DNA of 64,000 bases from Acanthochlamys bracteata. Its lineage: Eukaryota > Streptophyta > Magnoliopsida > Pandanales > Velloziaceae. Under the pieces are notes generated by a model, which saw only the letters and a list, made by a program, of their open reading frames with translations, was not told the origin of the DNA and did not search any database. The stretch is taken from assembly GCA_019914995.1 (NCBI GenBank), contig CM034133.1, forward strand, positions 2,728,001 to 2,792,000, read 5' to 3'. Position 1 is the first letter of the stretch. Every line of letters starts with the position of its first letter. Shown piece after piece: positions 37,231 to 48,968 of this stretch. Made by a program: the position numbers and the translations under genes.

Positions 37231-39455
37231 ATGGAATTCCCTTACGGTCACCAGCACGACCAACGCCACCACCACCACCGCCGTGACGACGACGACGATG
37301 AGTTCGATCGTCGGCGTTATCAACCACCACCACCCGCGGCGGACTACCAGCCTTACGTCACTCCTTCTGATGCTTACCCTCCTCCTCCACCTCAGCCTTT
37401 CATAGCCGGGGGTCCACGGCCGGTTGGCCCCCCTGAACCTTACTACGGCGGAGGGTCACGGCCGGGTAGATACCATGAGACCAACTATAACTACGGTGGT
37501 GGGCCTGGATCGGTGGGTTACCAGGAGCACAGCTACGGTGGTGGACCTGGGGCTGTGATGCAATCGTCGCATGAGCGCGGTGATCACTATAATCATGGAC
37601 CCGCTCCGCCGCCGGGGCCGGCGCCTGGGCCTGTGCAGCACTTCTCTCACGAGCGCGGTGGGCAATACAATCATGGGCCGGGACCGGCTCCACCGCTGGC
37701 GCATGGGCCCGCGGCGGCGCATCAGAACTGGGGAAGTTCTTCAATGGCGGAGCTGATGAGGAAGCCAACCGTTAGGATTTATACTAAGGCGGAAGCAAAC
37801 TACTCGCTCACCGTTAGAGATGGGAAAGTTATCCTTGCGCGTTCGGATTACCATGATCCTTACCAGGCATGATTCCCAAAAAGATAAAAACGCTAGAAAA
37901 GTTTGAATCTTTGTTTTTTCCCCTCTTTATTTAATCTTTGTGTGATTTAATTTTTTAAGGTTTTGCTAAGTCATTTGTTTAATATATTCTTTAAACTAAG
38001 GAAGACTGAAGACAGAGAAGAGAATGAAACAAAGGAAAGGGGTTTTGTTTTTTAGTTTTGATCAAGTGATGGAAAAGTGAGCTCGGTTTTAACCTGTTAG
38101 ATCTGGAAGAAATTAACTGTAACCAAAAGATGCTTCTTTGAGTCGATTCCTGAAATTCTGGTGTTTTGGTTATGAGCAGAAGATTGAGCTTTTACAATGC
38201 TGATGGATTTTTGAGAGTTTATTTGGGTAATCTTTTGCGTTTCCCACTAGGCCTGATGCTAAACTGGATGAGTTTATTGTGAACCTTTTGATACATTTTG
38301 TGATCAATTGCGGGGTATTTTGTTCTGTTTTTAGTGTTGGGGATGAGATTGATTCTTAGTTAATTTTTTTGGTGGAGTGTAGCACTGGATCAAGGACATG
38401 AGGCACAGCACCAAGATTAAGGATGAGGAGGGTTACCCAGCATTTGCTCTTGTGAACAAGGCTACTGGAGAAGCTATCAAGCATTCTTTTGGTGCTAAAC
38501 AGCCAGTAAGTTTTTGTCACCTTGCTTTATCTGCTATAATGCATTTAAATTGCAGATTCTAGATGATACTTTATATACTTTGCTTAAATTTCTTGCTCCA
38601 AACAACCATGTTTGCTACCTTTTATATGAGTCTTGATCAATTTTTCTTAATTCCTTGTGATTAATCTAGTCTATACATGTATTGAAGATTGTATAACTTT
38701 TGCTGTAGATGCTCTGACATTATAATTTAATTTGAACCCACTTTTTCCTGGTTCTCTTGGATTCTTTTTAGCTTTTACTGTTTGTTCAGCTGAAGCACTA
38801 GACTTTTCAACATATGAAATAAACTTTAAAATTCTCCATTCCATTTTGGTTACTTTGGCGATTCTGCTGTTTCTGTTTTGAAGTTTGCGGCCGAAGTTCT
38901 TGTATGGGAGCCACCCATTACACCATGCATAATTCTCATTGCATCAGTTTTATGATCTTCATTCATCTAAGTACTAAAGGAATTGCACTAAGAAGCTATT
39001 ATACCTTAAAATTCCTTAGACTTGATATGATTCATCTGTTAGTGTCTTTAATCTGATTCCTAATTCGAGTTGGACAACTTTTCTAGGTTCGGCTTGTTAA
39101 GTACAACCCTGACTACCTGGATGAATCTGTCCTGTGGACTGAGAGCAAGGACCTAGGAGACGGTTTCCGCTGCATTAGGATGGTGAACAACATTTACCTG
39201 AATTTCGATGCATTCAATGGTGACGATGAACATGGAGGTGTTCATGATGGAACCACCATCATGCTCTGGGAGTGGCTGACTGGCAAGAACCAGAGGTGGA
39301 AGATTGTTCCTTACTGTAAGTCATTCCAATCCATGCTAATGTTTTCTCTGTGAATGTTTCCATGTACGAAGTCCCAAAGAAATATTCGACGTGAACATAT
39401 ACAGAAGGTGAAATGGCCATAGATTCTTATCGTTGTCGTTTCTCTAAATGCAGGA
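37231..39455 (+). CDS. EULS3: EULS3-type Euonymus lectin
   Basis: A nucleocytoplasmic carbohydrate-binding protein with one EUL domain; the Arabidopsis EULS3 is linked to ABA, stomatal closure and stress. Exons 37231-37866, 38383-38505, 39087-39315 and 39454-39455, 329 residues. The N-terminal half is low-complexity (His/Asp run, then Pro/Gly/Tyr-rich repeats such as YGGGPG and SHERGG). The EUL domain runs from about residue 177: KPTVRIYTKAEANYSLTVRD, HWIKDMRHSTKIKDEEGYPA, FALVNKATGEAIKHSFGA, DESVLWTESKDLGDGFR, VHDGTTIMLWEWLTG, and ends WKIVPY. The first intron has a GC donor (CAG|GCATGA), needed to keep QHW in frame. The stop codon is split by the last intron (T|GA). An upstream alternative exon lies at 36486-36743. 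Confidence 0.92.
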
Positions 39456-42400
39456 TGCGATTGCGGTCAGTGTGGAGGAGATTCCTTTACATACTCCCTT
39501 TTCCTACTACTATGAGAATAATAAATGTAGCACAAATCTGTGTTTGATGACTTCTATGTATGTGTTTATCCTATGTGTGGAACATCTTTAAGCTGGTACT
39601 CTATGTATGTACCTGTAGACTTTCTTGTACCTAAGTAAGCTGTCCATCTCTTGCTGTTGCGTCTGTTTTATCTGTTTTAGGTTTGTTTTCCGGTTATCTC
39701 CGCTAGAGATGATAACCACCATGAGCATATTGAATGCTCAACCTTCTCGCCAGGGCTTTGTTCACAAATCTACGTACCTGCAAACTTTCGACTATATCAT
39801 AATTCCAAATAAAGCAGATCAAATATTTCTAGTAGTCCTAGTTCCGTTATGTTCTCTCAGAGTTATGGGCTAAAGTTGTGCCGATCGTTAATACTGAACA
39901 GATGTAATAGAGAAGAATATAGCCACTCAGGGTACTCTTCTAATTCAGTCAATCGTTCAATTGACTTGAGACTGTTATGATTCATTTCATATTTTGCAGA
40001 ATCAAACCTACTGACTTTGTCCTCCGTGCTTATTATCATTTCAAATGAGAGTGACCGTAGACTGAAGTAGTGCGAAAAAATGTACACAGAGAAGAGAGTG
40101 AGTATATTAAACTAGGTAGATGTTTTTGGTATAGTTTATAACCTCCTTTTTCGTTCTTATTTTTTAATATTTTATAGAATTTATTTAAAAATTTAAAAAA
40201 TAAAAAAAATTCTATATCATAAAATATTATTATTAATTATTATTATTATTTTTTAGTTAAAAAAATATTACTCATTTAAAAAAAATTTCTAAAATATATC
40301 TTTTTTTTCAAAAAAACTTTTTTCAATAAGTACTCAAAAATATTACATATTTATCTGTATTACTTTTGAATATTATGAATATAGCGCTGGGTATACATTT
40401 TGTTCTTACTTGTGTACCAAAGTATATACCTATGTCTGTATACCAAAAAAACGTAGTTAATAAAATCTTACTGGGCCGCCTAATTAATTAAGCCTGTTAA
40501 ACCAGGCTTTATATGGACCTCAAACAAACTACCCTTTCAGTTCACTCCAAAAAAGAAATCAAACAGAAGGAAAACGTCACTATTAATCAAATGAATTTCT
40601 GATAGTCAAACGAAGGAAAAACAATAATTTGCCACAAATCAAACTATTTTTTTTCAGAAAAAAAAAAAAAAAAAGTCCTACCAACTCCGATGAATTCTAT
40701 CAATACAAAATTTAACAGATTTTTATTTTTCTATATAATAAAATTGCTAATATTCAATCTCATCACTAGAATGTCTTCATCACATAAGCAGTATGAGATC
40801 TATTTCAACAAGAAACAAATTCATCAATCAAACATCTTCCAATCACTCTCATTTTTATCACATTTTGTTTGTGAAGTGCCTAAAAAAAATATCTTCTTCC
40901 CTTTCTGCACTGCTTTGCCTGCCTGCTGATTGCTTCAAAAAGATATCTTCAAGCAACGACCCCCAACAAGTTCTAACAAAAACATCTCAAAAATTTTCAG
41001 TTCTTCTAAGAATAAGAAACATTTTTCATGCAGCTCATGCAAATGGTCTGCACTCCGACAGTAACCGAATCATCCATCATAGAAGAAACGTTTTCTTTGT
41101 ATTACATAAACAAAATTGTGTTCGATTTATAGCTACGAATTAATATAAGAACCATGGATATAAATGGAGAGACGAAAATATGGAATTTTTCTTTTTTCTT
41201 CTTGATAAGTTTGTCATTGAAGTTCATGAGAAACAATTTTCTAAGTAACGCTTGCCTTGCACACTGAGCTACGAACAAAAAACTGTCGTTTAAATCTAAC
41301 CATCATCAATCGAGATCGATCAGATCAAATCATTTTATTCTTTTAACATTTTATCTATAGCATGCTTAATCATATTTTCGATTAATTTCTATGGTGTCTT
41401 AAACTTACACGAGCACACAATCTAGTCATAATTATTAAATTTTTTGACGTAACTGATCACTGGTGTATGTATGTACATATCAAATATCAAATACGTATAT
41501 ATATCTTGCAGTTAATCATGCTTTTTCTGCTACTATTGATCCACATAAGCACTTAATTTCTGTGGAGTTGCTTTTGGAAAAACTGCTATTTGCAAGCAAA
41601 TAAGAAAACAATAAACTGCTTCTTACATCATCATCATCATCAGCTTAATTATAGTTTCTTTAAGTTGCTAACTTAGGTAAGGGAAAGCACTACTTAGAAT
41701 ACAAGTCATTAGAAACCTAATTATGTAAAATTTTAAAAACTAGCTAGTTAGTAATACTTTGCCGACAAGTGTTAATGACAGGTGTCACATTCTAAGATTC
41801 TACTATTGATTTAAATAGTAGGAGAAGATTATGGAGTACATATCTTCGCTATTTAATTAGCTAATAATAAATGACAATGATGGGATTTGTGTGTTATATT
41901 TAGAATTAAGTGATTAGGAACGATTGGGTTCGTGATAAACATAATCATGTATTCGTAATAATGTTTTGATAGTTTAATTACATTTGTGCGGTTGCCGAGG
42001 TTCGACGGCTGGCCTGAAAACGGAATAATCGTGGCTCCATGTTCGCCATTAGCAAACAATAAAATTTAACTTAATATCATACAACAAGCATTCCTATGTT
42101 CTTTAATTTTTTGAAGTGTTAGAACTTAGGACAAATTGCATTCATAGTTTAAGAAAAAAAAAATATATATATAATAAAGAATTAAAATTACTGATTACAA
42201 ATGGCTTCTTAACAATTGTTATCCATGTTATTAGAAAATAATTAATCTTTTCACGAGCTAGTGTATATATTACACAATAAACATGTACATTTGGTTGACT
42301 AATGTACAAATTATCTTTATTTGATTTGATCAAAGTACTTACTTGTGCATAAACTATTACATATAATTTTTTGTTTTCTTTCGTACATTTGGTTTTCAAA

Positions 42401-43246
42401 TATTAAATTTGTACTAATTATTTTCTTGAAACGTAGTTGTTGTACTAATTGCGATTATATAAATTAGAAAGTAATGATAATTTTCAACATATATATGAAA
42501 TATATTAATAATGCCCATGAACAGGAGTCAACCTGATGCTTAAAATTTCTTACTTAAAAAATAAACCAAACTTGATTATATGCGCTAACAACTAAATACC
42601 AAACAATCAAATTTCAAACTTCATGTGGTAAACATTTTGAAATAACTATATATATGTGATTAAAAAAAAAAAAGAAAATCAACAACACAAACTATTCGAG
42701 AGCTGACTTTAAAAAATAAAATTTTAATTAGGTCCGAATTCTCGGATAAAAATGCTTGACCTGAACAAATAGTACGATTCAAATCACATGCTTAGGGCGG
42801 TGCGAAAAATCTCTAATAATTAATAATTATCTAATTTTGACTTTATTTTTCACAAATTGACTAGTAATTAGTTATTAATAATAACATAATTTATCCAATG
42901 GCTTGATCGATTCTTATGCTGAGCCGAGTAGTTCAACCAGTTCAGAGTAAACCGAACCGCATAGTAACCACAAGCAGAAAGCTCTGAAACCGCCCAGAAA
43001 AACAGCTTACGGCTTTCTCTTTTTTTTGGTTTTGTAGAGATGAAGGCATTTGGAGTAATATATTTTTAAATAAAAATATTTAATTTCAAAAAATAAATTT
43101 ATTATTTCAATTAAAATAATAATAATAAATAATAATAAAATTTATTACGTAATGCTTTTGTATTATATAATTTTTTTATAAATTTTATATAAAATTATAT
43201 AAAAGTAATTAAGAAGTATAAAGTAGAAAAAAAGTGGTGAGTTTGG
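39456..43246. other. EULS3 3' flank and gene-free AT-rich DNA
   Basis: 39456-39720 is the lectin 3' UTR. 40130-40330 is an AT-rich repeat block. An A18 run sits near 40657. Short open frames at 40690-41143 have no recognisable family and skewed composition. 43040-43210 is another AT-rich block. Confidence 0.5.
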
Positions 43247-43309
43247 CACGTGACCTATAAAGATATAGTGGGACCCGAGCAAAGTATGAAAAAAGTATTT
43301 CATACTTTG
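43247..43309 (+). promoter_or_regulatory. G-box, TATA-like box and 12-bp hairpin without an assigned gene
   Basis: CACGTG at 43247-43252 is followed after three bases by TATAAAGA (43256-43263) and by a perfect hairpin: arms caaagtatgaaa (43280-43291) and tttcatactttg (43298-43309) with a 6-base loop. Core-promoter-like spacing, but no gene is visible in the next 2.4 kb before the NAC gene at 45720. Confidence 0.35.
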
Positions 43310-45719
43310 TTAAAATGTTTGAATTTTTGGTGGGTTATCGAGAGATGCACGCTGCTGGAGTGGCCTGGCTCGATTGTAGCTGAACACGTAGCCGTGATTC
43401 CAGCCGCTGATAAAACGAAACGTTTGTAATTTTTGCAAAGCTATAGCTCAAGCTCTCAAATTATGAAACTAAATTTATTCTTTTAAATATTTCTGACGCT
43501 AAAAAAATCTCCAAAAAAGTCTTTTTTGTTTAGAATTTGTTTCTTTTGCTCATAGTTTATTTATTAATACTTAGAAGTAATGTAACCTTCTTCCTAGTTA
43601 TTGTTCAATGAAGTACGTTCAGTAGATCAGTAGAGCTGTAGCAAAAAATCCAAATGTGTTTGAAAAGTATCAGTATAGATATTGTCTTCGAACATTCAGT
43701 TTCTAATATTTTTCGAACTGTTTTTATAGCTGTTGAGATAAGAAGATAAGCGTCACAGAAATCATGTTTTCAGCTTTCAAAAAATAAAGTATAAGCTAAA
43801 TGCCAAGTTCATAGATAGTTTCTGATAAAAAAGTGTGTTTATCTTTAAAATAACTCACTTTTAAAAATTAAATTAAAAATATTTAATAAAAAATATTTTT
43901 TTATTAATATTAAATTTAAAAAATTAATAAAAAATAATTTTAAAATTTTTGTTTATTTTATATTAAAAATATGTTTTGAAAAATTGAAATTTGGTTGGTA
44001 TATAAACGCACGCTTTAAGAGAGACCCTTAATTCAAAGTTCATATACCACTTGCAAATTTACTCGAAAGATGCTAGTAGTAAGTTTTATATCAGTTGCAA
44101 AACCTGTTCCTAATAAGAGCTAGAAGCTGATTAATTAATTTCAAGCGTATGTTGAATATTTAAAATGGTCCATGTTAAAATTGTTTAATTTGTTTTCCAG
44201 GCCAGCAATAATACTGCTGGCACTTATGTGCTATCAAGGTAATTAAGCAGCAGCTTTGTATTTGATTCTTTATTACTCTTTTTTCACATGGGTGATCATC
44301 TTGAAGAGTAATGAAACTGATTCCAAACTTAGGCAAAAATTTTTAAGAGGATTTATGGTTCAAATAAATTCAGTTGGTGTGAATGTTGTTATGCAGAAGT
44401 TAGACTTTTTCTGCAGCTTAGCTAAGATGTAATTACTAGTTTACCAAACTCGTCTGATTTTTCAAAGCTTTTGATTAGTAATGTTAAGTGTTCGTTCAAT
44501 TAAATTAATGCTCTGCAGTAGCAAAGTGAAACTGAAATTGCAATCTTCAATCTTTATCTGCTTCACCAAGTTTTAGTCAAACTTCAAACACCATTCCCTT
44601 GTTTGCGAAGCTCTCAACGAGTTCTCATCGGTTTAGCAATCAACAATCATTGGAGAACCTTCTCTCTTTCTTCTTTCTTTCGTTCATTCATTCTGAGAAT
44701 TGGATTTTTTTTAAGCTTTCAAACAACGAAATTTACCATTTCTGATTATTTCAATGAAAAGAACTATCACCAGTTTATAGGTCGTGTCACTATGACAACG
44801 ACTCAATTAGTCGCCCCAATCTCTATCTAATCTGGTTACAATACTTTGTCACTACTCCAGTTTAATTAATTTCTAAATCAAGTCTCAAACAACCATAGTC
44901 GATAATGTTAATAATATTATTCATAACATAATATTATCAACAGCGTGAAAGAATTTATTTGATCGATCCTGCGCTGGTAGAATAAAACTCAGCTACTATT
45001 TTTTATTTCTATAGAAGCTTTTTTTCGTACCATAGGAACAGTTTGAATCCCAACTTTCTTCACCCGTTCATTAAGAGCATGTCATTGATGTCAATTTGAA
45101 ATACAATAATAACTAATCAATTAATATTTCCAAACTTTGAACAGAGACTAGTTTTAACTTTATCATTATTAACCGTTTTAATATTATTTCTCTAATTGAG
45201 TTAGGTTCAGCTGCATACGACCAATGAATTTTTTTTTCCTTCTATTAAACACCCACTAGTTAATTTCAGCTAATCAATTCAAACAGTGAACATAAACCAT
45301 TGTCAATGAATAGCAGATTCTGAGAAATTACGGTAGGAGCAAAGAACGAAGATAAATAGGACTTAGACAAATCCCAGGAACTAGTTTTTATAATTTGAAT
45401 GGAAGAAAAATGTGTTAGATATGATAAACTACAGAAAAGATCCTTCTCATTCAAGTGCCTTCTATAGCACGGATCTTTCTTCTATTTAACTCTCCCATCT
45501 CCCCCTTCTCCCTTTCTTCTCTTCTAAATTTCTTAATCTCTGAAAACAAACAAACAAACAAAAAAAATCTCTCCCTTTCTGGTTTTCTACTTCATCTTCT
45601 TCTTCATCTGTGAAAGTTTTTTATTATTTGAGAATCTTTGAGCTGGTATTTCTTAACTTCTCGTTCTTGGGTTTCGTTCTTCTTGGGATTTTAGCGATTT
45701 TTTTCTTGGTGGTGCAACC
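43310..45719. other. Upstream region of the ANAC046/087-like gene
   Basis: Contains an inverted AT-rich repeat at 43850-44020 ending aaacgcacgctttaag, and an exon-like 38-bp island at 44201-44238. A TATA-like ctatttaac near 45482 and a long C/T-rich leader (45490-45640) fit the NAC gene's promoter. Confidence 0.5.
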
Positions 45720-47112
45720 ATGGCTTTCGTTGGTAACAACAACAGAACTACTCAAGAAAGAATAGATTTGCCTCCTGGGTTTAGATTCCATCCAACAGAT
45801 GAAGAGATCATCAGCCACTACTTGATTCCAAAAGTCATCAATCACACCTTCACTTCATTAGCTATTGGTGAAGTTGATCTCAACAAGTGTGAACCATGGG
45901 ATCTACCAAGTAAGTAATTCCATCAATCATCGGAACCCGTATCACATCTTTTTCAAGAAAACGAAACAGTCTCAACTTTTGGGTTTTTCTCATCAAATAT
46001 TTTCGCAGGTAAGGCAAAGATGGGAGAGAAAGAATGGTACTTTTTTTGCCAGAAGGATAGAAAGTATCCAACCGGGATGAGAACCAACAGAGCAACAGAA
46101 CAAGGGTACTGGAAGGCAACAGGGAAAGATAAAGAGATCTATAGAGGGAGAAATATATTGGTTGGAATGAAAAAAACCCTTGTTTTCTACAGGGGTAGAG
46201 CTCCTAAAGGTGAGAAGACCAATTGGGTCATGCATGAGTTCAGGCTTGAAGGCAAACCTCCCCCTCTTCACAACATCTCGAAGTCCTCGAAGGTAAAGTT
46301 TCTTTCTTCCTTCTTCAGTCGAATTCTTTATCAATGATTAATCAATCATATATGGACAAAGTAGTTAACTCTTTTTTTGTGTTCTTGGATTTTTATGCAT
46401 ATATATGTTTATTCCGGTTGTGCAGGATGAGTGGGCGGTGTGTAGGGTGTTTCACAAGAACATGGGGTTGAAGAAATTTCCAGCATCTTCTTCTGATCAG
46501 CTACCAAGAATGAATTCCTTCGGCGACGAATTCTTTGTCGACTCACAGAACTTGCCGCCTCTAATGGACCCTCAGTTCTTCAACACGGGCGGATACGGCG
46601 GAAACAACGGCTGCGATAACGCGTTTGAATTCAAAGGAAACGTTATTCCACATCAGAGCTCTACTGCACCAATGCCGGCGCCGTCTTCGTACTTCTCTTC
46701 ATTGATGGCCATGGATTCTTCAGTACAAGAAAACAACAACAAAAACTTGTTGATTCCGAACAGCTTCACCATGAACAATCCAAGCTCACTGTTCAATCAA
46801 CAGTTATCTTCTGCATCAACGCCTTACAATCTCTCAGGGTATGAATACTTGCACCAACACCAAGCTTTCATGCAAGCTCTTGCCGGAAAACATCTCGAAG
46901 ATTCGGCTAACACTTTAAGAGTTCCTCAGCTGTCAAACCAGTCGATGGTGAGCGCGTCGCATGACACCGGACTAAGCACAGACCACAACGCAGCCGATCG
47001 CAACACCGAGATCTCATCGACGAAGAACGAGCTAGGATCATTTGAAGACCTCGACAACCCGTCTTCCGGCAATGGAATGGCGAACGATTTGGACGACATG
47101 TGGAAGTACTGA
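45720..47112 (+). CDS. NAC transcription factor, ANAC046/ANAC087-like
   Basis: Exons 45720-45909, 46009-46292, 46426-47112, 386 residues. NAC subdomains: [113 protein letters not shown]. The [11 protein letters not shown] and CRVFHKN blocks and the tail elements LPPLMDPQF and [13 protein letters not shown]...EISS match ANAC046/ANAC087 (from memory), which promote chlorophyll loss, senescence and programmed cell death. The C-terminus ends LDDMWKY, an aromatic acidic end often found in activating NAC tails. I found no miR164 target site, which agrees with this subgroup and argues against CUC/ORE1 membership. [14 protein letters not shown] is more divergent than usual. Confidence 0.94.
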
Positions 47113-48820
47113 AGGAATACATACATGTAGCTAGCAAGCAATATTGCTATAGATTGGTTATTAAAATTAATTCATGTGTTTGTTGCTTAATTCTATTATA
47201 TTATACATGATCTTATACATATTGTAGGTATATGTATAGGAGTCTTTTAGTATTTAGCAGGGTTTGATCATCATCTCTGATAGATCATAGACCTTGAGAG
47301 AGCCTTGAATGTTTGTTATTTGAAAATTTTTGATTATTGTACAAAGACAGATGAAAACTGGGGGAATTGGGAAATTAATTAATCGATAATACAGTTCTTA
47401 CATATGTACATAATAGCTGTTGATTTGATCATTCTATTCATTCCTTTGTTGATGATATGTTTGAAAGCTAGCTAAGCATTACTTGGTCATCTGTTTATAC
47501 ATGTGAATATTGTTTGTTCTCCGGAATATGTTCCATTGACATGAGTACTACTTCTGAGAATGATTCCGACTACTGCAATGAGACCAAATTCAAAACTTGC
47601 CTTTTTTCTACTAGAAATTTGGATTTTAATTGTTTTTTCCAGACATGTGAACTAGCCACGTATGTATGAACTTTTGCTTTCAAATTTGATCTGGTAGATA
47701 AAAACCCTTTCTTGCGTTCAGTACTATTGCCACTTTCTCTCTTTCTTCCTTTCTTTTTCTAGGACTATTGTCTTATTACATGCAATGGTTCTTCAGTTCC
47801 AACACCGTGAAATGAAAGCTAGTTATCATCATTTCATTCTGATTCACTGTCTCCTGCTACATCCCTCTCAATCCCATTTTTCACCAGATCAAACTACCAA
47901 CTCCACATGAATAACCCAATCTAAACTATACTTGTCTTGCTAGCTAGTTACGGAAAACAGCTTATGGCTTATGGATTATGGGATATGGTAATACAGCTGC
48001 TGCTGCAGGAAAAACAAAAATTGCATGTCCGCACATGTGTTATGTTTTGTTGGTGCGTGCGTTGATGTTGATCAGTTAAAGGGATGAGACTAAGATAAGA
48101 TGAGGGTTTGGGTTTTCATGTGAATTATATTGCTTGGGAAATTAGTTTTAGAGATTGCTTTCTATTCCAAGCAAAGCTTCCGTTTCATTATCGAACTTTG
48201 AACTTGTTTGAAATTCGTTCATTTAATTTGAAAAAGCTTAATTTCCGGCATGACCAATGCAAGAAAACCCGGTCGGGAAGAGACTAGTATTAATGAAGAT
48301 TACATATGAAGGGAATAGTCTTTTCAGCACACACGCAACGGAATATTCCATCTCTCACGTGCTGTTATGGCGGCGCACGTGATAAATTGACGACGGTATC
48401 TTCTTCCGTTTGGTGGTATTGGCTTGGTTGGTATTAACTGCATCTCGTCGATCGGTATATTGAACAAAATTTGTTAAGGGAATTCGTTTAGCGATCGATC
48501 GAGATAGACAAGCTGATTTAATTATTTTCTCTTTCAATAAATTTGTATTGATAGGATCAGGTTTAATTCGTAATTCGTATGTATAAATAAAAACGTTTAC
48601 AACAAGTACCAAGTTGATATACACACCTTATCAAACATACCTAAACATTGAAATCTTTTTCTTCTTTTCTCTCTCAAAATTTTCTATTAATTCATCAATT
48701 AAAACCGAAGACTGTTGTAAGACTACGACGCCTACAGTCAGCCCGAGCCGAGGTCACGAGCCGAGTCCAGCTAAGCTGAGTTGAAAGGAGATAATCGGAA
48801 CGCGCGGGCGGTGAGCGTGT
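47113..48820. other. 3' flank of the ANAC046/087-like gene
   Basis: 3' UTR to about 47300, then non-coding DNA. Two CACGTG cores lie close together at 48357-48362 and 48376-48381. No gene seen. Confidence 0.45.
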
Positions 48821-48968
48821 GGGACCCAACTGTAAGCATCGGATTACGTCATCATAAGCTGTCTGCCAACGCGTGGACAGCGACCGAGAATGGGACCAGT
48901 TCTTTTGCACGCGACCCCGTTCCGTTCTGGTTCGTTCCAAATTCCTTCCGAGCGTTTCATTATAAAAG
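48821..48968 (+). promoter_or_regulatory. Candidate core promoter with no visible coding gene
   Basis: A GC-richer island holds two TGGGACC motifs, TTACGTCATCA (as-1/C-box type), CCAACGCGTGG and, at 48961-48968, a strong TATAAAAG. The following 90 bases look like a plant leader. Only a tiny open frame (MALLDDVF, from ATG 49066) and no longer coding region follows. Confidence 0.45.

Noticed and set aside
37400..37768. 122-codon minus-strand frame in the lectin first exon
   Set aside because: Antisense of the GC-rich Pro/Gly/His-coding exon B; Ala/Pro/Arg bias is as expected for such a shadow.
40690..41143. Two overlapping open frames of 79 and 116 codons downstream of EULS3
   Set aside because: Ser/Asn/Phe/Ile-biased, no motifs, and they overlap in different frames; more likely chance.
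46426..47112. A miR164 target site in the ANAC046/087-like gene, as in CUC and ORE1 relatives
   Set aside because: The only weakly similar stretch (tgcaccaacaccaagcttt, about 46852) would pair with many mismatches, and this NAC subgroup is not known to be a miR164 target.
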